In this document: one piece after another, positions 6,224-12,271 of the stretch | Position numbering within the stretch: the first letter of the stretch is position 1 | Layout: the number at the start of each line of letters is the position of its first letter | DNA from: DAOVQB01 sp023128935 | GTDB taxonomy: Bacteria > Eisenbacteria > RBG-16-71-46 > CAIMUX01 > WJJG01 | Direction of reading: 5' to 3' | DNA: 12,271 bases | Assembly (NCBI GenBank): GCA_030628905.1 | Contig: DAOVQB010000132.1 | Location: 1 to 12,271 of the forward strand | Translations under genes and position numbers: made by a program | The notes under the pieces: generated by a model | What the model was told of the DNA's origin: nothing | What the model saw: the letters and a program-made list of their open reading frames with translations, nothing else | Databases searched by the model: none

Positions 6224-6664
6224 CGAGACCAATCCTTCGCGTTCCAGAACGCGCCGGATTTCCTCGCTGCTTGCCATCACGTTCCCGGGTGGGAACCTTA
6301 TCTGTGAGAGGCCTAGAATGTTGCTGAACTCCTCACACCCATCCTCAACAAGCGGAATGGCGAGGCGTTGTCCAAGACGCCCCTGGAACAGGCCAAGCTC
6401 GTGCGCGCAATTGAGTCGAGGGTGGCTCGTGCCATCCGCGTGTTGGTCCTCTGCTGTAAGCACAATGAATGCAAAGTCGCACGAATCCAGCATTTCCATC
6501 AATCTTTCCTGGGTGCTCCTTCCAGCCGGGCTTTCACGGTTGAACTCCTCGGGCTCCAACCCTAGCCAGTCCCGCAGGAAGTCGCGAAGATCTGTCCAGA
6601 CCCGCGATCGCCCGTGTCCAATGAAGACACGCCTATTCCGTGGTGCTTGTACCGGCCACAACAT
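6167..6664 (-). CDS. TIR-domain NADase-like protein (Cap12/PycTIR type)
   Basis: From residue 11 the protein is a predicted nucleotide-binding TIR domain of the kind found in CBASS Cap12 and Pycsar effectors. It has RRVFIGHGR at 11-19, GLEPEEF, a STQERLMEMLDSCDFAFIVLT strand region, and NCAHELGLFQGRLGQR at 85-100, where E89 is the expected catalytic Glu. These domains degrade NAD+ when activated. No sensor domain or cyclase is fused or visible nearby, so the trigger is unknown. The start is uncertain: I chose the ATG at 6664 as nearest to the domain, though it lacks a good ribosome binding site; a TTG at 6763 would add 33 unlikely-looking residues. The last 17 residues are encoded by the attC. 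A small YbjQ-like ORF overlaps its 5' end. Confidence 0.75.
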   Translation of the reverse strand: MLWPVQAPRNRRVFIGHGRSRVWTDLRDFLRDWLGLEPEEFNRESPAGRSTQERLMEMLDSCDFAFIVLTAEDQHADGTSHPRLNCAHELGLFQGRLGQRLAIPLVEDGCEEFSNILGLSQIRFPPGNVMASSEEIRRVLEREGLVSAQQSAAPSGPSTARPDRR

Positions 6665-6749
6665 GGGCAGAGACGAAGTCGATTTGCGCCAGTATGTTCC
6701 ACCCTGCAATCTCATGTGTAGTGCTGGCAATGACTCGGCTCCCAGGCAT
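6633..6749 (-). pseudogene. YbjQ-like (DUF74) N-terminal fragment, 38 residues
   Basis: The ATG at 6749 follows GGGGGA at six bases. The product includes VIASTTHEIAGWNILAQIDF followed by VSAHVVAG, which resembles the first strands of YbjQ/UPF0145 proteins (STT, a central G-x-x-I, VSG-x-VV-x-G). Normal members have about 105 residues; here a TAG at 6633-6635 ends it early, inside the 5' end of the TIR gene in another frame. It may be a truncated gene, or an N-terminal domain of the TIR protein separated by a frameshift. The resemblance is short, so confidence is low. Confidence 0.35.
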
Positions 6750-6840
6750 TTCACTTCCCCCAAGCATGTTGCGCGCCCAGCCCCGGGTGGACGGCTGCTG
6801 CCTGCCTGGCCATGAGTCTCGCCATAGGTGATGCCGGCTT

Positions 6841-7209
6841 TCAGTTCTCGTCGGACCCCGCATCATCACTGTCGTTTCCGGCGGGCGTGTCTTCCTCCAC
6901 CATGCGCCGCTCAGGCGGTGGCTTTTCAGCGTACTCCTGGTAGTCCGCAGGGGGCATCGGATTCGCATCAGGCGGTGCGGCCTCAATCTTCTCTCCTGCA
7001 GGCTCTGTAGCAGTGTGGTCTTCGGAACCACTTTCCGGCTGTGCGGTTGAGGATGATTGGATTTCAGGCTCAGTTGAGTGAGCATCGTCGCCAGCGGAAG
7101 ATTCTGTCGTGGAGCTCGCGCCAGAAACATCAGCCTCCGACTCCGATCCTACTTCCGTCGAAGATGTGGATGAAGCTTCTTGTCCGGTGGTTTCTTCTGT
7201 GTCGGCCAT
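6841..7209 (-). CDS. Acidic Ser/Thr/Glu-rich low-complexity protein
   Basis: The 122-residue product is almost entirely S, T, E, D, A, G and P, strongly acidic and predicted disordered, with one more ordered patch (PADYQEYAEKPPPERRMVEE). The ATG at 7209 has GAGGAGGA nine bases upstream. The same frame is open upstream to 7323 and there encodes a transmembrane-like helix, so this segment may instead be the soluble tail of the membrane protein at 7284-7763. No family recognised. Low-complexity composition argues that it is a tail, linker or charge mimic, not an enzyme. Confidence 0.5.
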   Translation of the reverse strand: MADTEETTGQEASSTSSTEVGSESEADVSGASSTTESSAGDDAHSTEPEIQSSSTAQPESGSEDHTATEPAGEKIEAAPPDANPMPPADYQEYAEKPPPERRMVEEDTPAGNDSDDAGSDEN

Positions 7210-7283
7210 CTTAGGTCGTCCTCCTCGCGTGCAGTGAATGTCACCATTCCATAAGTACAACCCCGATGCTAAGACAAATGCTA

Positions 7284-7763
7284 CTAGAAAGTACAGGCCA
7301 AGCGCATGGCGCGGTGCGCTCCCTTAAGGGCTTCGACTTGAGTCTGCGCACTCCGCTGGTTAGAGGCATGTGCCTCAACAAGGCGGTCTACAATGTCCCG
7401 GACGGTCATGGATTCATGGTCTGGAGCAAACGCTGCCAAGACTCTTTCATCAAGCGCCAGGGTCCGGCGAACGCTCGGCTTCAGTAGGCGGAGAATGTAG
7501 ATCCAGGCACCGATGATGCACGCGAATTGTGCAAGAGCGAGGAGCAGCAGGAGTGCCGACAGATCGCCCCCCGGAGGGAGCAACTCACGCAACATCCACC
7601 TTCCAAAGAAGGCCAAGGTGGCTAGCTGGAGAGTAAGGACAGTTAGGAAGCGGAGGGCCTTCTGTTCATTGAGTTCAAACCGCCTAAGATCGGTGCGGTA
7701 GACCTCTAGTGCGTACTCGTAACAGTCACTGTTTACGGGGTGTCTGAGTTTCTTTTCTGGCAT
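7284..7763 (-). CDS. Two-helix membrane protein, probably frameshifted at its 3' end
   Basis: The 159-residue product has an N-terminal amphipathic region (DCYEYALEVYRTDLRRFE), transmembrane helix 1 at about 37-54, helix 2 at about 69-92, and a helical cytoplasmic part (SVRRTLALDERVLAAF, VRDIVDRLVEAH). It is reminiscent of small two-helix effectors such as SLATT proteins, but I cannot assign it. The last residues (MRLACTF) look aberrant. In the frame one base away the DNA reads LGLYFLVAFVLASGLYLW, a perfect membrane helix that runs straight into the acidic protein at 7209. The original gene was therefore probably a three-helix protein of about 300 residues with an acidic tail, broken by one indel near 7290-7300. 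The ATG at 7763 has only a distant AGGA. Confidence 0.55.
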   Translation of the reverse strand: MPEKKLRHPVNSDCYEYALEVYRTDLRRFELNEQKALRFLTVLTLQLATLAFFGRWMLRELLPPGGDLSALLLLLALAQFACIIGAWIYILRLLKPSVRRTLALDERVLAAFAPDHESMTVRDIVDRLVEAHASNQRSAQTQVEALKGAHRAMRLACTF

Positions 7764-7795
7764 ACCGTGTCAGTCCTGCGCCATTGTTTCCTGAA

Positions 7796-7858
7796 ATATT
7801 ACGTGCCGGTCAGCGGCGGGACGCGAAGTTGACCGACCGCTGCACCGCGCGGTTAAAG
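7796..7858 (-). repeat. Probable degenerate attC
   Basis: It lies 18 bases after the stop codon of the beta-sandwich/TIR gene. The right box on plus is GTTAAAG (near GTTRRRY); the left is ATATTAC, one base from the required AAC. GTGC-CGGTC (7803-7811) pairs with GACCG-CT-GCAC (7835-7845), leaving CT extrahelical. The position and architecture fit attC, but both boxes deviate. Confidence 0.45.
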
Positions 7859-7875
7859 CGCGCCACTCCTCATCT

Positions 7876-9168
7876 CTAGCGATTCTGGAGATTTCTCCAC
7901 GCCTGACATTGCTGTTCCTCAACGTATAGCCTGAGGCTGTAGTCGTTAGGGAATTCCCGCGTAACCTTCGCACGAATGGTCCGGAAAACTTGCTCCGAAA
8001 TGTCAGGAGGACGACCCTGTCGCAACCGCGCCAGCGCTTTGAGCTGTTGTTGCTGGCAGTATTCCTGAAGGGAGAAATCGTCAGGATGCTCTTCCTGGCA
8101 GTGCTTAGCAATAGTCTGCTCTCCCTCAGGAAACTCGTCCTCGCTCAGATCAATGTCGGCAGCAACGACTTCGCACCCTCCTTGACCAGGGTGAACGAGT
8201 TGCTCAATCAGTCGGTCGTAAACAGCAGGTCCCTCGGGCCGGATGCTCAGGTGCGTAGCGACATCGCTCACGAACTGTTGCAGGTGTTGTCGGTTGCTGA
8301 TCGAGAGGGCATTCAAGCTGGCCAGTGGCTCTCGCATGGCCTCAGGTTCAACCCCTGGGGCAAGCAACGGAATCAGGGGCTTCTCGAGACCCCACCGCGC
8401 CCCGAGCTCGAACAGAACGTATGACGACTGCATGCTGGCCTTGGAGACTAACCCGACAAGCACTGGCACTGTCTGTACTTCATGCCGAATCCATTCGTTG
8501 ATCTGCGCTCCTCCGGGTAGTCCGTGACCTCCGACACTGGTGCATCTAATGTCCTGGGCACTGAGACGCAGTGCGGACTTCAAGAGATCCACCAGTCCTG
8601 CGGCCAACTGCGCATCTTGTGCACTATGACTGATGAAGACACGAGGACCCGCGGAATCCTCTCGACTAGAGCCCGTGACTGCATGCGCCTCGATCCGAAA
8701 GTCGGAAAAGCGAGCAGTCGCCTCATAGGTCCCAAAGCCTATCCACCCGCTTGATGGGCCACCAATCGGTGCGCGATCGAACACGACGATATCATTCACC
8801 TTGAGGGACAAGCTGTTTCCACTGCATACGACCTCGCATTGCAGAAGCTGGTCTGTACCGAATCGTAGCGGCGCATTCAGCTGGAATGACCCGACCGTGA
8901 GGCGCACGCGGTGCTCGTGCACCATGAAGTCGATACGCTCGTTGTCGCTGCGATCGGCATCGGTGTAGATGAACTTCGCCTCGCCCCATCCGCCTGGACC
9001 ATAGGCTGACAATAGCGCCACATGAAACTGGGCAACATATGAACTTAGGCCAACATTGCGGAAGTACCTTGTTGGAATCGCTGACAGTGTCGATCTTTCG
9101 AGGAGGATACCAGCCGTGGGTTCCCAGTCCCCCGCAGTGGTCCTCCATTCCGGACCAGTGAAGTCCAT
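7876..9168 (-). CDS. Beta-sandwich + TIR + two C-terminal repeats protein
   Basis: The 430-residue protein has three parts. Residues 1-162 look like a LamG/concanavalin-type beta-sandwich (alternating strands, WIGFGTYEATARFSDFRIEA at the end), likely a ligand-binding domain. Residues 176-310 are a TIR domain beginning RVFISHSAQDAQLAAGL, with SSYVLFELGARWGLEKPLIP around the predicted catalytic E254. Residues 353-382 and 398-427 are two copies of a short helical repeat sharing the pattern P-x-D-[FY]-S-L, then Y, QQ, A and L. TIR enzymes in bacteria consume NAD+ or make signalling nucleotides during phage defence. Here the beta-sandwich may be the sensor. The ATG at 9168 follows GGAGAGGAG. An attC-like site follows the stop, so this is a one-gene cassette with a long leader. 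No signal peptide is seen, so it should act in the cytoplasm. Confidence 0.75.
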   Translation of the reverse strand: MDFTGPEWRTTAGDWEPTAGILLERSTLSAIPTRYFRNVGLSSYVAQFHVALLSAYGPGGWGEAKFIYTDADRSDNERIDFMVHEHRVRLTVGSFQLNAPLRFGTDQLLQCEVVCSGNSLSLKVNDIVVFDRAPIGGPSSGWIGFGTYEATARFSDFRIEAHAVTGSSREDSAGPRVFISHSAQDAQLAAGLVDLLKSALRLSAQDIRCTSVGGHGLPGGAQINEWIRHEVQTVPVLVGLVSKASMQSSYVLFELGARWGLEKPLIPLLAPGVEPEAMREPLASLNALSISNRQHLQQFVSDVATHLSIRPEGPAVYDRLIEQLVHPGQGGCEVVAADIDLSEDEFPEGEQTIAKHCQEEHPDDFSLQEYCQQQQLKALARLRQGRPPDISEQVFRTIRAKVTREFPNDYSLRLYVEEQQCQAWRNLQNR

Positions 9169-9586
9169 TGTCTCCTCTCCATGCTCTCCGTGCCGGGACG
9201 GTCTTCAGTTCTGCATGATTGCATCGGATGACGCAAGCTGCGCAGCCGACGAAGCGCTATGACGAATTGATTGTGCCGAATTCCGCATTTTCACCCCTCA
9301 GGACTTACCGCTCACCCGGCATCGAATAAATCCATGATCACAAAGCACGCATCTCAACAGACTTTATTACCGCGTGACCCGATACAAGATACCCAAATAA
9401 CGCCCTCCTTGCGACTGCCGACACATGATGTTCATTTCCAGAAAACCCAGCCAATAGCATGGATATGCGGTTTGTCCAGGCAATCAGTAAGTACGGCCTT
9501 TTACCCGGAGGAGCAACCCCCTCCAGGCGGGACAGATTGGATGTCGCTGGTCGCAAAGGAGCGTTGATTTATTGACCTGTTGCTCC
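9169..9586. other. Cassette leader without a convincing gene
   Basis: These 418 bases are more AT-rich than their surroundings. Open frames of 72 (minus) and 98 (plus) codons exist but start at TTG without Shine-Dalgarno and resemble nothing. The stretch sits between the R' box of the attC at 9587 and the TIR gene, so it may hold that gene's own promoter, though I cannot fix -35 and -10 boxes. GCTGCGCAGC at 9237-9246 repeats the palindrome found at 901-910. Confidence 0.4.
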
Positions 9587-9699
9587 AGCAAACGGATAGT
9601 GTGGAACAAGTCTCTTTCCTGATGGCCGCGAGAGCATGCCCCGGCCCTGCTGTCAGCCAGGACTGTTACGGGAAAATCCGTCAGCTTCATCCGTTAGGT
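9587..9699 (-). repeat. attC-like recombination site
   Basis: On minus the site runs from ACCTAAC (R'', 9699-9693) to GTTTGCT (R', 9593-9587), 113 bases. AACGGAT at 9591-9597 pairs with ATCCGTT at 9689-9695, so the R and L boxes match. In the centre CTGA/TCAG (9619-9622 with 9653-9656) encloses GGCC/GGCC. The R' side reads GTTTGCTGGAG, identical over 11 bases to the R' side of the attC at 6148. It lies 95 bases beyond the methyltransferase stop codon and marks the right-hand limit of the recognisable array. Confidence 0.6.
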
Positions 9700-9794
9700 T
9701 CCGTGTTCCTGTAGAGTGCAATCCTGAATCCATTGGTCAAAGAGGGCTTCAGTGCACCCAACGCCGCATATGCTGCAGCACTCAACCGATGGCT

Positions 9795-12271
9795 CTAGTG
9801 CCCCGCACCTGAATGCGCCACCCTCGCATCCCCTGCCGGTGGATCCAGCCTAGTCTCGTATTCCTCCCCCGTTCGAATCGCTTCCGTCATCTCGTCATAG
9901 ATCTCCAAGATAACCCGCTTGGTTCGATACTCCCCATGAGCCTTCTCATCCTTCCGCTTCACGATCGGAAAGGTCTCCATGATGTAGTCGACATCATCGC
10001 GGCCGATGCCATAGAGGCGGAAGTAGGCTGCGTCGAGCTCACAGCGGAGGAGAAAGCGGCGGGCTTCATCCCAGCCAAAGGGAGGACCATCGTAGCCACA
10101 ATTAAGACCAAGCGCTCCCAAGGTGGCTGTAGTACAGGACAGTTCAAGAACTCTGGCCTGGACCCAGCTTCCTATGGACCGACTTGATCCCCAGGGGATC
10201 ACTTCACTATAGGTTGCAGCGGGAAGTAGCGGAAACTGCTCCAGGAATCCATAAGTCAGATGCGTGCCACCGATCTTCTGTCGTGCGATGTAGTCAAGGA
10301 CAAACTGGCCGAGATTTGCTACTAGGCAAATACGATCTGACTCGTTTCCTTTGTTTGGCAGAAGGAGCGGACACGTATGCCCAACGGCTGCAACCGGCAT
10401 CACCCCCGCAATCACCGTCCGCTCATTCGTGGCATTCGTAATATCCCGCCACCCCAGCAACCACTCCCGATCCCACTTCCCCGCCAGCCGCGCTTCAACC
10501 TCCTCCGCCGGCACCCAATACTTCGGCAGCGGCGCATATGAGGGATCCTGCAACCGCTCAACTGGCACCTCGGGCAACGCTGTGCTCTGTGAGCCAGCCG
10601 GCCGATGTGCATAATCCCCAAACCGATGATTGAAGTGGTGGATCATCTTCGCCTCATACAACGGCAACCACCGCTCCTCACCCATCACGAACACATTCCC
10701 TTCAAGCTCAAATCCGTCCCCCTCCAGCTGCTCGCGCGTGCGGAAGAGGTGGGAGTCGTTGCTCATGTGGAACATCGTTGCGAATTTTATCCCCCACGGG
10801 TTCTCCTCCGGCGGACCCTCCTTGATGAGCACCGGCACCCGCCGATAGATCGACTTGGTTAGCTCAGCATCCCGCCTCGTCCGAAACACCGGGCATGTCC
10901 GCGTATTCGGATTGAGCAGCGCCATGTCCTCGGCTGAAAGCATGAAACGGCGCTCGGGATCCCTTAGAACAGTTGTGCTTCTGAGGAAAAAGGCGAATTC
11001 GGCGCCCTCGGGTCTCGCAACGTCTGGCCCAAGCATGGTCAGAAGACAGAACTTGAAACGCGCATGTCCTATCTCTGAGAACAGACCGGGACCGCTCTGG
11101 AAATCGTAGAGACTGTGCAGAGATCCACTTTCGACCATTTCGGAGAAGAAGTACTTCGTAGTGTCATCCGTCGCGATCCCGGAGGGCACGATGCAGCCCG
11201 TGCGGCCCGCAGGCCCGATCAGCCCCCGCATCAGCTCGGCGAAGATGGTGTAGGTGTTGACATCCCCACGCCCGCACAGCGGATACAGCCCGGTACGTCG
11301 CACCAAATGACTCGCGCCTTCCGCCTCGCGCTTGGCCTGCTCGAAGGCTTCCAGGAGCTGCGGGTTCGTCGTCTTCAGAGCCGCGATCATCCGCCGCCGG
11401 GCAGCCGCGTTGGGTGCACTGGCGATCTCGGGATCGCGCGCCGCAAAGAACTCCTTCTCCTGCAGCTTGATCCGCTCCCACGGCGGATTCCCCAGCACCA
11501 CATCGAACCCGCCCGACCAGCCCCCCTGCTCGCTGGTCGGCTTCTCTCCTAGCTCTGGTTCGCGGAACACTTCCGGAAACGCCAGGTGCCAGTGGAAGAA
11601 CCTATACCGATTCTTGAGCTCGGCAACCCTCGCCCGCACTTCATCCGGCAATGCGCCCGGTGACTCTTCCAGCCGGCGGAACAGATCCGTTGTCAATCCG
11701 CGCACGCCATCAAGTGCCGTTCCATCCCTCTTCCACACAAACGCCGCGCACCACGTGTCGGCCACCAGAGACGCATGCTGGTAGGAAGCCGACGCCACCG
11801 CGGCGCGGTATTCCTTCGCCTTCGCCTTGACCAACTCGAGACTGGCATCATCAGATGCGCTCAGTTTCTCGAACTGCTTGGCCAGATCTCCCAGCCCCGT
11901 CTCGGCGTGTGTCACAAAGAGCGAGCGCTGGCCCTGGCGTTCCTGCTTGTTCTGCTTCCTTAGCGCCGCGCAAACCTTCTTGTCATCGCCTTGGATCGGC
12001 TTGAAGGCATCATCCGGGATGCCGCCCTCCATCAGCTCTGGCGTCGTCCCCAGAAGCGAGTTGCCGCACTGGATATGATGATCCAGGAAGCTCAAGGGCT
12101 TCCCCGGCTCCAAGGCCTCCATCCACAGGTTGATCTTGCAGAGCTCAATCGCCATCGGGTTGAGATCGACGCCATAGATGCAGCGCCCCATCACATCCCT
12201 GAGCGCGGTGCGCATTGCCTTGGGCGCCGGCTCTTCCTCCCCCGTCCGGGCGGCCGCCAGGTGCTTGGCCA
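9795..12271 (-). CDS. Eco57I/DISARM DrmMI-like adenine DNA methyltransferase (3' part)
   Basis: The gene runs off the right edge; 824 residues are visible. Near the visible start is YGVDLNPMAIELCKINLW, the segment after the SAM-binding motif in Eco57I-type enzymes, then HIQCGNSLLG. At about 261-264 is the catalytic NPPW motif (FDVVLGNPPWERIK), typical of N6-adenine methyltransferases. The remaining 550 residues should hold the target-recognition region and a conserved C-terminal block (LRCELDAAYFRLYGI, DVDYIMETFPIVKRKDE). This layout resembles the large methylases of DISARM and of type IIG/ISP systems. No nuclease domain is visible in this part. The helicase or other partners would lie upstream, beyond the window. 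It methylates adenine in DNA, probably to mark self. The reading frame is intact to its TAG. Confidence 0.85.
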   Translation of the reverse strand, partial: AKHLAAARTGEEEPAPKAMRTALRDVMGRCIYGVDLNPMAIELCKINLWMEALEPGKPLSFLDHHIQCGNSLLGTTPELMEGGIPDDAFKPIQGDDKKVCAALRKQNKQERQGQRSLFVTHAETGLGDLAKQFEKLSASDDASLELVKAKAKEYRAAVASASYQHASLVADTWCAAFVWKRDGTALDGVRGLTTDLFRRLEESPGALPDEVRARVAELKNRYRFFHWHLAFPEVFREPELGEKPTSEQGGWSGGFDVVLGNPPWERIKLQEKEFFAARDPEIASAPNAAARRRMIAALKTTNPQLLEAFEQAKREAEGASHLVRRTGLYPLCGRGDVNTYTIFAELMRGLIGPAGRTGCIVPSGIATDDTTKYFFSEMVESGSLHSLYDFQSGPGLFSEIGHARFKFCLLTMLGPDVARPEGAEFAFFLRSTTVLRDPERRFMLSAEDMALLNPNTRTCPVFRTRRDAELTKSIYRRVPVLIKEGPPEENPWGIKFATMFHMSNDSHLFRTREQLEGDGFELEGNVFVMGEERWLPLYEAKMIHHFNHRFGDYAHRPAGSQSTALPEVPVERLQDPSYAPLPKYWVPAEEVEARLAGKWDREWLLGWRDITNATNERTVIAGVMPVAAVGHTCPLLLPNKGNESDRICLVANLGQFVLDYIARQKIGGTHLTYGFLEQFPLLPAATYSEVIPWGSSRSIGSWVQARVLELSCTTATLGALGLNCGYDGPPFGWDEARRFLLRCELDAAYFRLYGIGRDDVDYIMETFPIVKRKDEKAHGEYRTKRVILEIYDEMTEAIRTGEEYETRLDPPAGDARVAHSGAGH

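Noticed and set aside
6075..6815. 246-codon plus-strand ORF
   Set aside because: Antisense shadow of the TIR gene and attC; Arg/Ser/Pro-rich with no domain.
6633..7130. 165-codon minus ORF overlapping the acidic protein and TIR start
   Set aside because: The upper part is an arginine-rich shadow of the acidic gene; only the last 38 codons (YbjQ-like) look meaningful.
9338..9556. 72-codon minus ORF in the leader of the TIR cassette
   Set aside because: TTG start without a ribosome binding site, no recognisable motif; kept only as part of the leader description.
9271..9567. 98-codon plus-strand ORF
   Set aside because: TTG start, opposite to all cassette genes, no family resemblance.
9484..9690. 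68-codon minus ORF starting at an ATG next to ACCTAAC
   Set aside because: Its first half lies inside the attC-like stem, there is no Shine-Dalgarno, and the protein resembles nothing.
9756..9762. ACCCAAC box as another attC end
   Set aside because: No partner box or arm complementarity at a suitable distance; an AGTGC/GCACT hairpin nearby is too short to judge.
1..12271. CRISPR array, tRNA, rRNA, integron integrase or complete CBASS, Thoeris or Pycsar operon
   Set aside because: No regular spaced repeats, no cloverleaf, no tyrosine recombinase motifs and no cyclase or ThsA-like gene were seen.

Overview
The window looks like accessory DNA from a GC-rich bacterium, most likely a proteobacterium or an environmental relative. 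The genes have strong Shine-Dalgarno sequences, are compact, and share one strand. No rRNA, tRNA, CRISPR array or integrase is visible, so the host cannot be named. I read the region as a gene-cassette array of the integron type that has collected phage-defence-like genes. It is flanked on the right by a large DNA methyltransferase and interrupted by two IS110/IS1111-superfamily insertions.

All non-transposase genes point left (minus strand). Reading in that direction the order is: (1) the 3' part of an Eco57I/DISARM-type adenine methyltransferase (9795 to the window edge); (2) an attC-like site (9587-9699); (3) a 418-base leader, then a protein with a beta-sandwich domain, a TIR domain and two short C-terminal repeats (7876-9168); (4) a weaker attC-like site (7796-7858); (5) a cluster holding a membrane protein that appears frameshifted, an acidic low-complexity protein, a YbjQ-like fragment and a TIR protein of the Cap12/Pycsar type (6167-7763); (6) the clearest attC (6148-6223); (7) an Abi-alpha (DUF4393) protein (5389-6135); (8) an attC split by an IS110-type element; (9) a zinc-finger plus PD-(D/E)XK nuclease protein (3223-4203); (10) a cassette junction occupied by an IS1111-type element; (11) an Ogg2/AGOG-like DNA glycosylase (998-1744); (12) a small PD-(D/E)XK endonuclease-like protein (405-851); (13) a hairpin-rich non-coding stretch (1-404).

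The cassette reading rests on heptamers of the GTTRRRY / RYYYAAC type at gene boundaries (3222, 4231, 5339, 6217, 9693; also 866). It is also supported by an 18-bp attC stem with two extrahelical bases at 6163-6213, by two putative right-hand (R') boxes that share GTTTGCTGGAG, and by IS1111-type ends abutting GTTAGG twice, which is the known habit of IS1111-attC elements. Nearly every cassette gene belongs to, or resembles, a nuclease, TIR NADase, abortive-infection or DNA-repair family. The array may therefore be a reservoir of independent anti-phage modules, some not described in this form (beta-sandwich/TIR/repeat protein, stand-alone glycosylase, zinc-finger nuclease). No function has been tested here, and the integron integrase, if present, lies outside the window.
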